A DNA stretch of 64,000 bases, taken from the NCBI GenBank assembly GCA_003439945.1, contig QVRM01002200.1, forward strand, positions 124,001 through 188,000, written 5' to 3'. The DNA comes from Dermanyssus gallinae (taxonomy: Eukaryota > Arthropoda > Arachnida > Mesostigmata > Dermanyssidae). The notes under the pieces were generated by a model, which saw nothing but the letters and a program-made list of their open reading frames with translations, was not told where the DNA came from and ran no database searches. The position numbers and the translations under genes were made by a program. Below are positions 56,605 through 64,000 of this stretch, one piece after another. Position 1 is the first letter of the stretch. Each line of letters opens with the position of its first letter.

Positions 56605-57355
56605 TGTACGGGGGAAGTGTGCTGAACACAAAACCTGGGCCAGTCGTTTAACGCCTTGGGCCTTAGCAACCGATTGGGACGCCTGCTGCCTTGGCTTAAT
56701 AGGCACAACGAGAGAGAGAGTTAGCCACATGAACGCAGACCTTCGGACAAGAGGACCATCTGTCTCCGCTGCTGCCTTTCGCAGCGGTAAGGAACCCCTG
56801 CTTCGGAGTGATTGGGCTAGTGTATATTCTGGGGTGTAAAGCGAAATCGCGAGGTGATCGCGTCTAATTGTCGGGTAGGAGTAGTGTGGTATCTCCATTC
56901 CGAACCTCGATAGGGGGGAGGGTGGGGGAGCCGCTGGCCTCTCTATTCGGACTGGCAGGCACTCCCGCACGAGGTCCGCGCGTGACTACGCGGGCGGCGG
57001 GAGTGTAAGAATCTTTTTCTTTTGCGGAAGTGCCCGCCAGCCCGAATAGACAGGCCAGCGGCTCCCCCACCCTTTCCCCTATCGAGGTTTGGAATGGAGG
57101 TACCACACTACTCCCCCCGCCCCCTCCCCCCCCCCGAAGGGAGGATCGACCACTCCGGAGCAGGGGTTTCCTACCGCTGCAAAAGGCAGCAGCGGAGCCA
57201 GACGGTCTCTTATCGTTCATGTGGCTAACTCGCTCTCATTGTGCCTATTAGGCCAAGCGAGCAGGCGTCCCAGTCGATACCACCGGGTTGCTAAAGCCCG
57301 GGGCGTTAACCAACCGGCCCGGGTTTCGTGTGCAGCACACTTCCCCTCTTACGTT
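56605..57355. mobile_element. GC-rich foldback (palindromic) element
   Basis: The two arms (about 56605-56985 and 57005-57355) are reverse complements with moderate divergence. Shared words include GGGGAAGTGTGCTG, TAATAGGCACAA, GTTAGCCACATGAACG, CTCCGCTGCTGCCTTT and GTGGGGGAGCCGCTGGCC. The short centre is GC-rich (CGCGCGTGACTACGCGGGC). No ORF was found. GC content is far above that of the surroundings. It resembles a foldback or MITE-like element. Target duplications are not clear. Confidence 0.8.
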
Positions 57356-57439
57356 TAAAACGTTAATTCAAACGTTCATACAAGACAATTGTATTTTTAA
57401 AGACACAAAATAAATATCTATGTACATCTATCTTCTTAA

Positions 57440-57900
57440 ATAATGCGCATATGCAATGCCAAAATGGACATCTGTGTCATCTGCACCCCAGGGTACGCGC
57501 AAGACGTCGAGCACACAATTGCGCACTGTCGGCTTTCTTCTAGCCTGCTGCAAGGTGCTAAGCTTTCCAAGCATGTCTTTCTGCAGAATGCCAGCTTGTG
57601 AAGCCGGGGGCACGAAAACCATTATAGGTTCGCCCTCACTTAGCTTGAGCGCGGTTCTCTGACCGATTTCGCCATTAACGGAAGAGCTTGGCAGCGTATG
57701 TTCGGAGACGAACCGCGGTCTGTCAGGCTGCACTCCGATCTAGAACCCGATCGAAACGTTGTGAAGTAATATAACCGGAACCTCTCGCATGCGTCAATGG
57801 CCAACTGGAGAAAGAGGGTCTCAAAAGCCGGTCTGCTTGTGGCATCAAAACTCGCATAGGTGTTGTTACAGGTACTGCGTTTCTGTGGGTTCATGGCCAG
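57440..57900 (+). mobile_element. LINE C-terminal zinc-knuckle fragment
   Basis: The plus strand reads MDICVICTPGYAQDVEHTIAHC (C-x2-C...H...HC), typical of the C-terminus of R1-like polymerases, with coding traces (FGDEPRSVRLHSDLEPD) to about 57730. It may be the far end of the plus-strand R1-like fossil, separated from it by LINE-A copy 3 and the foldback element. Confidence 0.45.
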
Positions 57901-58026
57901 ACGCCGTCGGTTGATGTGGAGTACCAGGGCCAGGGTGGTGGGTGTAGGACGTCGTTTAAGGGAGAGAGGAGGACCACTAGAAACGACTGAAGGCTGGTGA
58001 TTGGGAACTGCAGAGCACGTTCGAGC

Positions 58027-59400
58027 TTATGGTTTAGAAACAAAAGAAGTTAGATCGAATAACCCGCTTGAAGTGAACAGTAACATTGAGTTATTAAGAT
58101 CATAAAGTGTATGGCCAGCGAGACTAAGAAAACACGGATTAGCATTGGCGCGGCCCATCATGGGGCAGGACAAAGTTCTACGGCATAAAACCCCCTCAAA
58201 GAAACTTGCTATTACACTCAGGAGAGAGCCACCCACTCCTGCTCGTTGGAATGCTTTAACCAGCAGATAGCAAGGGGCTTTGTTAACGGCCTTGACGCAG
58301 TCAATAAAGAATGCATACAGTTGTGCCACAGCTCACTTGAAATCTGACCGGAGAGAGAGTTAAGAGTTTCTGCCAAGAGAGGGAGTGACAATGCAGCCCA
58401 ATGCTCATAGCAGACCTGATCGACCCTGAGCTCTTTCTCTATGAGAGTGACCGTAGGAATGGCACACCTCCTCCACCCCGAAACGCAGATTCATGTTGTG
58501 CTGCTCCAATGTAAGCGGAAGCTGTATGATTAAAGATACGGCCGCAACGTCACATTTGAATAAGAAATTAGTTAAATGGCTCTTTACCTGTCCGTCACTA
58601 AACGGATTCACCGCCCTACGAGGTCGCACGATGTAAGCTGAGGGCTCTCGTTCTGCTCTTTCGAGCAGCCGTCGTTCCTCTCGCCTCGCGCGTTTTCTTT
58701 TGTGATCACAGCGCAGTTTTATATAAGCCTTTCTACGCTCAAAGTAGTCCCATCTGGCTTGCAGTGATGATGGTGCTCTGGCTCTTGCTTGGCGCAGGAA
58801 TCCAAGAACTTCACCGTGGGCGAAGTGCTTTCGGGCCTCTTCACGGTTGACAAGGTTGTGAAACAACAGGTCGATAGTGCTGCTTCCATTGTGACTTAAA
58901 TATGTATCTTCACGCGCGTTTGCACATCTTAGACCAATATTTTCCATCACCTGAAGCAGCACCTCGCCTCTATCATCGTTGGCCCCACAATAGATTTTGG
59001 CATTGAAATCACCGCCAACGATAGTTGGCATGGTCAGCTTTAACTCTGAATGTCCAAAGCTCACCGTCTTAGCAACCTCCGCGGAATCGAATGTAAGCGG
59101 GAAGTAGAATACAGCGAAGTTTACCCTCCCAGAGAAGAACACCACGCAGTATTCATCTTTCCTGACGCATTGCATCGGTGATAGGCGTTTATGTAGGTAG
59201 ATAGATAACCCACCCACAGATCCTCCCCGACCTTCCGCAGGTAAGCCAGCAAGCTGGTGAAACCCTCGCATATCATCGATATGCAGTTTGTCCCGCTAAA
59301 ACGTCTGCGTGAGGAGTGCAATCAACCAACTTAAACATGTCATCGCGTGCAAGATGTATTACCCCCTTGAGTCCCTCACAATTCCAAGCACTCGTAGAGG
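58027..59400 (-). mobile_element. LINE-A-related LINE (minus strand), endonuclease well preserved
   Basis: Read from 59400: AWNCEGLKGVIHLARDDMF (ORF2 start motif), a 288-codon frame with the endonuclease core, then after stops an RT piece at 58329-58027 with QLYAFFIDCVKAVNKAP (motif A). It shares WNCEG and RT style with LINE-A but is clearly diverged, so it is a sister family. Confidence 0.7.
58405..59271 (-). pseudogene. Endonuclease ORF of the LINE-A-related element (288 aa)
   Basis: This is the longest frame in the fossil. Endonuclease motifs are GGLSIYLHKRL, VNFAVFYFPLTF, TIVGGDFNAKIY (GDFN) and SHNGSSTIDLLFHN. The expected SDH motif is missing, replaced directly by the linker (HGEVLGFLRQARARAPSSLQ, RRKAYIKLRCDHKRKR). 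A small deletion has therefore removed a catalytic His region. The upstream ORF2 start (59400-59272) is separated by a TGA. Confidence 0.7.
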
Positions 59401-59659
59401 TATGTTTGACACTACAACAGAATATCGACTGAAAACAGAATATCTATGTTAAGGAAGTCGGAATTATTATCACTAAGGAAACAAGTCACAATGACGCGAA
59501 TAGTGTGCTCGTAAGAGCCTTCAGGCAGGAGGTGTTTGTCTTGCCCCAAACGCCAGATGGGTAAAAAACGAGCGCCATTACAACGTAGTCTTCAGGAAAA
59601 TGCGCGTATAGGTGCCGTTTGTGCATCGCCCGCTGGTGAATGACATGGCCGGCGCCCGC

Positions 59660-60440
59660 GCTGGCTAGAGCCTACGTCCTGTAAACAGTGACGCCCCCAC
59701 TAGCGGCCAATTTTGGTGCCATTCCTGGCTAGTGAGGCCATCCGGTCGGCGCCTCTTGCCCCTCTGCAGTCCACCAGACTCCAGCGTCCCGTCCCGTCTT
59801 AAAGCGCGTTCGAGAATGTCATTAACGGCGTCGTGGCGGCGTAGTGCACAAAAAGCGGTGCAGGCCACGCTGGTCCACCGTTCCACCACATGGATATTTT
59901 TCTTTCGTAAACATGGCAATGTCTAGCCTGAAGACACTGGCAAGATCTTCGGTCAGCTTACGCCGACGAGCTCGAATAGAAACACGTCGAGCCACGCTCC
60001 CGTGGCGTCGGACAAGACTGCTTTCAGTCTAATGTCGTCCACATCTAACGCGCAAGCCGACAAAAGGGTTAACTGGATAGCCTGAGTGGCAATTTGGTTC
60101 CACTGCAACCGTATCCTGTTGGTGGCTGATTAGTACACCAGCAGTAGCGGCCACTGCGGAGGCGCAGCAATGTAACGAGGTAGGGAAGGCGAGCAAGACA
60201 AGGTCCGTGGCCGAGGGAACGCCCATTCCACCCAGCCGGTTTGGTAGGCTTGCCTGCGTTCATGTCAGGGATGTTTTCTAAGGTTCTGCTTATCTGGTCG
60301 TCACGATCCAAAGTGTCTACTGGGAGAAGGAAAGCAGGTGAGGTCCGTAACACGTACAAGACCTTTTGGACTCCCATTGCATGACGAAGCGGAAAGGAGG
60401 TCTTGTGTTTTTCGAGATGGCCCAGCCGCTAGTAGAGCCG
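59660..60440 (-). mobile_element. LINE-B copy 4, 3' part (RLE region)
   Basis: Minus-strand pieces in family order: KVLYVLRTSPAFLLPVDTL (about 60360), GMGVPSATDLVLLAFPTS (about 60220), and RRHDAVNDILERALRRDG...GGLQRG..RRPDGLTSQEW (59850-59720), the region that includes the PD motif of the restriction-like endonuclease. It is 5'-truncated and frameshifted, and the last catalytic segment is eroded. Confidence 0.7.
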
Positions 60441-60782
60441 GGAGAGCTTTTCTTTGTTCTCGGCCAGTACGAAGCTAATTATCTTGGAGAACAGCGTACA
60501 GGTCCAGCTCACGGCAGCCCTGGATGTCCTGGAGCTTGCTGTTAAATTCAACAATCACCTGCTGTCTCTCTTCGTTTTTCAATCTCTTCGGAGTAACATC
60601 CAACCGTTGGTATTAAGTCCCACACTTCTTGAAAGAGAGTCTCGTAGCGATTGTGCAAGACTGCATTTACCACATCCTCTATAAAAAAAGTATGTTGCCC
60701 TCTCCATTGCTCGACTTTCTAGGACCCTCTGAGTAACATCGAAAGATCGTTGTCAAGATAGATCCTATAATCGAGGTAACGC

Positions 60783-61976
60783 ATGCTTGAGACACATAAT
60801 CAACGAAAAACCAATAAGCCGGTCATCAGGCGAGCCGGTGAACATTGTGTTGAGTTTATGGCTGTTGACGCTTGTGGCGCAGAACTTGCAGGCGGTTTTG
60901 AAGGCAAACTATTTCTGCCAATATATCAAGACGTCAGGGAGCACGCACCCACGGGTACTGCCCGTATTAACATACGCAAAAGAGTTGAAATATGGGTAAA
61001 GACTGTTGAAGATTTTGAAACTATCAAGCGGCTAAAAACACTGGGAGGGACACCGGTAAAGCCTTGTTTGAAGGATAGCGGAAACATTTGGGGCAGAGTA
61101 TCGGGCGTACATCCACAAATAAATGACGACGAAGTGGCGGGTGTACTTCATGATCAAGGTGTGGCAGAGGTGCGAAGAGTTCAATACAACGCCATAATAA
61201 AAAAGCCGGATGGAACTGTGGAAACAGTCAAACGTAACACATGGAAACTGGATATCAAGTTCAGTGGGGAAATCAAGAGCCACATTGAATTCTGCGGGGA
61301 AATCCTGCCGGTAACATTGAGATCGTCGACTATGCAATGCCTAATATGTCTCAAATATGATCATAAGGCGGCTGCATGCACTAGTAAAACTGGAAAGCTA
61401 TGCAAGCGCTGTGGTAAAACAGGTCATTTAATAGCAGAGTGCACAAATAATAAACCTCGCTGTGTGAACTGCCACATGGACCACCCATCAGGAAGTTCCC
61501 AGTGTTCTGTCTTTCAAGCGTGGAGCAAAGCCCAGCAAACACGACACGCTCAAGCTATAGAGCGGCAGATGGCAATGCCAATGAAAATTGTCGAGGTACG
61601 TCCTCCGCCTAGCAATGACCAAACTTCCGGTACACCAACCTGGGCGAGTGTAGTAAAAAGACAGTTGGTACAAGTACTTCCAGAAGGGGAAGAGCGAGTA
61701 GTCTGCAATATGCCACCTGTTCCAGCGCCCAGGAAGAAGAACCAATCACGGACAAATATTGTGTCACCCGCAACTTCAAAACAGACATCTCCCTCGTCTG
61801 AAGAAATTAGTCTTGGTGTGACAACACTACGGACCTTCTGGTCTGGCATAAAATTCTTCGTAAAACCCTGGTTAGATGAACATCCAGATGTGGCTCGTCT
61901 AGTAGAATTACTGGAAGGGGGAGACAAAATTGAAAGTCTCCTCCAGTTCCTTGCCAAACAAAAACACAATGTCTAG
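60783..61976 (+). CDS. LINE-E ORF1: Gag-like protein with three CCHC-type knuckles (397 aa, intact)
   Basis: Complete frame from ATG 60783 to TAG 61974-61976. This kind of ORF1 protein binds element RNA and forms the retrotransposition particle in the cytoplasm. Residues about 60-170 look like the RNA-recognition-like domain of Gag-like ORF1 proteins (ARINIRKRVEIWVKTVEDFE, WGRVSGVHPQINDDEVAGVL). Residues 186-241 hold CLICLKYDHKAAAC, CKRCGKTGHLIAEC and CVNCHMDHPSGSSQC. A Pro/Ser-rich tail and a helical C-terminus follow. It overlaps ORF2 by 8 nt (ATGTCTAG), suggesting termination-reinitiation or a +1 relation for ORF2 expression. No defects were seen. Confidence 0.93.
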   Translation: MLETHNQRKTNKPVIRRAGEHCVEFMAVDACGAELAGGFEGKLFLPIYQDVREHAPTGTARINIRKRVEIWVKTVEDFETIKRLKTLGGTPVKPCLKDSGNIWGRVSGVHPQINDDEVAGVLHDQGVAEVRRVQYNAIIKKPDGTVETVKRNTWKLDIKFSGEIKSHIEFCGEILPVTLRSSTMQCLICLKYDHKAAACTSKTGKLCKRCGKTGHLIAECTNNKPRCVNCHMDHPSGSSQCSVFQAWSKAQQTRHAQAIERQMAMPMKIVEVRPPPSNDQTSGTPTWASVVKRQLVQVLPEGEERVVCNMPPVPAPRKKNQSRTNIVSPATSKQTSPSSEEISLGVTTLRTFWSGIKFFVKPWLDEHPDVARLVELLEGGDKIESLLQFLAKQKHNV

Positions 61977-64000
61977 ACCATGTCTAATACACTGGAATTG
62001 TGGCTGGAGTCACAAGAAGAATGTTCCAGTTATAAAAGAAATGTGCACGAGTGGCATTAAAGTAATATGTTTAAACGAAGGTAATTTTCCTAAAAATTTC
62101 GGAATCTCTAGTTTTGTGACGTATGTTGACACAGATTGTCAATCAACCGGCACACCCTCACTGGCTACAATTCTCGTTGACGCGAATGTAGAGCAGTGCG
62201 AACTGTCGCTCCAATCGGTAGACGGGGCTCGCATGTGCGGGGTATCTGTCAAACTGCACGACATAACCATGAACATAGTTTCGGTTTACCTCTCACCGAA
62301 CAAAGCCATCAATATGACTCAATTAATGGATGTGTTGTGCCAGCATGCGCCACTCATCCTGGCAGGCGACTTCAATGCAAAGCACCCTGCATGGGGCAGT
62401 GCGAATGTAACCAAACGCGGGGAAGATCTGTTTAACAATCTTGAAACCAAAAACTACACAGTTATGAATGATGGCAGCCCAACGTTTATGCGACAGTACA
62501 GCTCTGGTTTTGTGGAGTCTCATCTTGATGTCGTCGCAGTGAGCAATGAGTTAACAAATTACTTCACTATGGAAATTGAAGACAGCGCCACCTTCTCAGA
62601 TCATGCTCGGTGCTACCTGTACTTGAAAACAGATAATGGCAAAAAGTGGAGATGGACTTGCATCACTGACTGGAGGAGATATAAAGAATATGTTAGAGAA
62701 CGCCTATCTGCCGGAAACGAAGTTACTACTGCCATCAGAGAATCCCACAAGATGGCTACCAAGCGAGTCAGGGTTCCTCCATATCTACCCCCACCGGACA
62801 TCAAACTTGCTGGCCTACTGCAGGAGGTAAAGCGTCTAAAGAGGAGATTCAAGAAACATGGCTGGTTGTCCGATTACTCGATGTTGGCATCAGTGATGAA
62901 AGAGATAAATTCATACTCTGCTGACTTGCGGAAAAGACTTGAAGAGAAGTTCATCAAACAGCTAGGCGTCAACACAGGGTTGGGAGAGGCATGGAGTTGG
63001 ATTAAGTCAACGGCCGAAACCCAACCAAAATGTCCGCTGTTTGCAGTCTGTCGATCAACGGGAAAGTCATTGCAAACTGTACTCAATGATATGCTTGACG
63101 GGGCAATAAAAACAGCGGCCACGCCCGACACAGGAGAAACTCCAGGTACTGTCACTGAACCGCCTGCACAGCGCACATGCGATGAAAACGCTACTGATAC
63201 TGATTGCGATTTCACAAGGTGGGAGCTAGATCTGGCATTGGCCACTGCCAACGCAAGAAGTGCCCTGGGCCCCGATGGCATCAGCAACAAGCAACTGAGG
63301 TCACTGGACAATACCGGGAGAGGCCTTCTTCTTCGTGATCTTAATGCTATCCTCAAAAGAGGAGAATTTCCAACTGAGTGGAAAACTGGGGAAGGGGTAC
63401 CAATTCTGAAACAAGGTAGACCGCGGTCACAATTAGGCTCATATAGGGTGATAGTCAAAACGTCCTATGTCGGAAAGCTTTTGGAACGCATGATTCTCCG
63501 GCGCTTGCTTACATTATTACAGAATAAAGGAACATTAACGGATAATATGTCTGCCTATAGGCCACTACGATCGGCCCAAGATAATATTCTGGATCTAGCT
63601 ACTGATATCGAAGAAGCAGTCGCCAGAGGGGATCATGTCATGGCTGTGTTCTTCGACGTCGAAGGAGCCTATAACAACCTTGATCACACGGCCGTTGTCA
63701 CTAATTTGATAAAAGCAGGATTGAAACCTAGTAGCGCTATCTTTAAATTGATTGTGACTTTCCTGAAAGATCGTAGCATGTCAATCCGGTGCAAGGGAAC
63801 ACACACGGAGGTAAAGACTCTGGGTAATGTCGGCCTTCCTCAGGGAGGAGTACTTTCTCCAGTACTGTTTGTCATGACACTAGCTGGGCTGGCTGATGTC
63901 ATACCGGAGCATTTTAAGTTGTCTCAATACTCTGACGATGGTGCACTTTGGATTCGCCTCAAGGGTCGCACGATTAATCCAATCGCAGTGATGGAACTGC
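61969..64000 (+). CDS. LINE-E ORF2: endonuclease-reverse transcriptase, open to the window edge (677 codons, partial)
   Basis: ATG at 61969 overlaps the ORF1 stop, and I checked every codon to 64000 with no stop. APE-type endonuclease: HWNCGW start, ICLNEG (catalytic Glu), IVSVYLSPN, LAGDFNAKHPAWG (133-136 GDFN), SHLDVVAVS and FSDHA (SDH at 210-212). RT: LGPDGISNKQLR, AYRPLRSAQDNI, FFDVEGAYNNLDH (motif A Asp 563), GLPQGGVLSPVLF (motif B, 622) and QYSDDGALW (motif C, Asp 656/657). The motif C box is YSDD rather than the usual YADD. The element resembles I/Ingi-group LINEs. The C-terminus lies outside the window. Confidence 0.93.
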   Translation, partial: MSRPCLIHWNCGWSHKKNVPVIKEMCTSGIKVICLNEGNFPKNFGISSFVTYVDTDCQSTGTPSLATILVDANVEQCELSLQSVDGARMCGVSVKLHDITMNIVSVYLSPNKAINMTQLMDVLCQHAPLILAGDFNAKHPAWGSANVTKRGEDLFNNLETKNYTVMNDGSPTFMRQYSSGFVESHLDVVAVSNELTNYFTMEIEDSATFSDHARCYLYLKTDNGKKWRWTCITDWRRYKEYVRERLSAGNEVTTAIRESHKMATKRVRVPPYLPPPDIKLAGLLQEVKRLKRRFKKHGWLSDYSMLASVMKEINSYSADLRKRLEEKFIKQLGVNTGLGEAWSWIKSTAETQPKCPLFAVCRSTGKSLQTVLNDMLDGAIKTAATPDTGETPGTVTEPPAQRTCDENATDTDCDFTRWELDLALATANARSALGPDGISNKQLRSLDNTGRGLLLRDLNAILKRGEFPTEWKTGEGVPILKQGRPRSQLGSYRVIVKTSYVGKLLERMILRRLLTLLQNKGTLTDNMSAYRPLRSAQDNILDLATDIEEAVARGDHVMAVFFDVEGAYNNLDHTAVVTNLIKAGLKPSSAIFKLIVTFLKDRSMSIRCKGTHTEVKTLGNVGLPQGGVLSPVLFVMTLAGLADVIPEHFKLSQYSDDGALWIRLKGRTINPIAVMEL

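Noticed and set aside
56602..57358. Overlapping frames in the GC-rich palindrome
   Set aside because: They appear in pairs because the two arms are inverted copies. The low-stop content follows from high GC, not coding.

Overview
The window is eukaryotic, from a transposon-rich arthropod-like genome. The evidence is canonical GT-AG introns, long (TA)n tracts, many non-LTR retrotransposons (LINEs), Tc1/mariner-superfamily elements and tRNA-derived SINE-like copies. An arachnid such as a tick or mite is my guess from the flavour of the element families; nothing in the sequence proves the taxon. No bacterial operons, CRISPR arrays, rRNA genes or intact tRNA genes were seen.

One host gene was found and it lies on the minus strand. 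Six exons, 41374-41323, 36975-36767, 32187-32065, 17381-17245, 11046-10782 and 6802-6443, join with matching intron phases (1,0,0,2,0). They give the first 382 residues of a secreted papain-family (C1A) cysteine proteinase of the insect '26/29-kDa proteinase' / counting-factor-associated-protein-D type. The order is signal peptide, N-terminal domain, I29-like propeptide, then the start of the catalytic domain with the active-site Cys. The exons carrying the catalytic His and Asn were not found and probably lie beyond the left edge. Transposable elements fill much of its roughly 35 kb of introns. Sequence to the right of about 41.4 kb is upstream or intergenic.

Introns, left to right. There is a decayed RTE/Proto2-like LINE ('LINE-A') at about 2.0-4.6 kb and a SINE-like copy near 5.6 kb. 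Intron 5 holds an apparently intact DD34E Tc1/mariner transposon (8746-10381) with inverted repeats of about 200 bp inside a TA tract. Intron 4 holds copy 1 of a LINE that combines a CCHC Gag-like ORF1 with an ORF2 carrying a restriction-like endonuclease ('LINE-B', about 12.0-16.7 kb). Intron 3 holds an R1-like LINE on the minus strand and a TIR transposon (21499-31980) split by two LINEs, one of which is LINE-B copy 2 bounded by an 11-bp target-site duplication. Intron 2 holds decayed LINE matter and a second SINE copy. Intron 1 holds decayed LINE pieces.

Upstream and intergenic part. A LINE-A copy (43063-45737) has a twin-priming-type internal inversion and a 15-bp target-site duplication. 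Further right are LINE-B copy 3 (minus), two R1-like LINEs pointing away from each other, another LINE-A fragment, a GC-rich foldback palindrome (56605-57355), a LINE-A-related endonuclease ORF (minus) and LINE-B copy 4 (minus). The right edge holds the best preserved LINE ('LINE-E'), with a 397-codon Gag-like ORF1 overlapping an ORF2 that stays open to the window end. Most other elements are fossils. Only the Tc1/mariner transposase and LINE-E look potentially functional.
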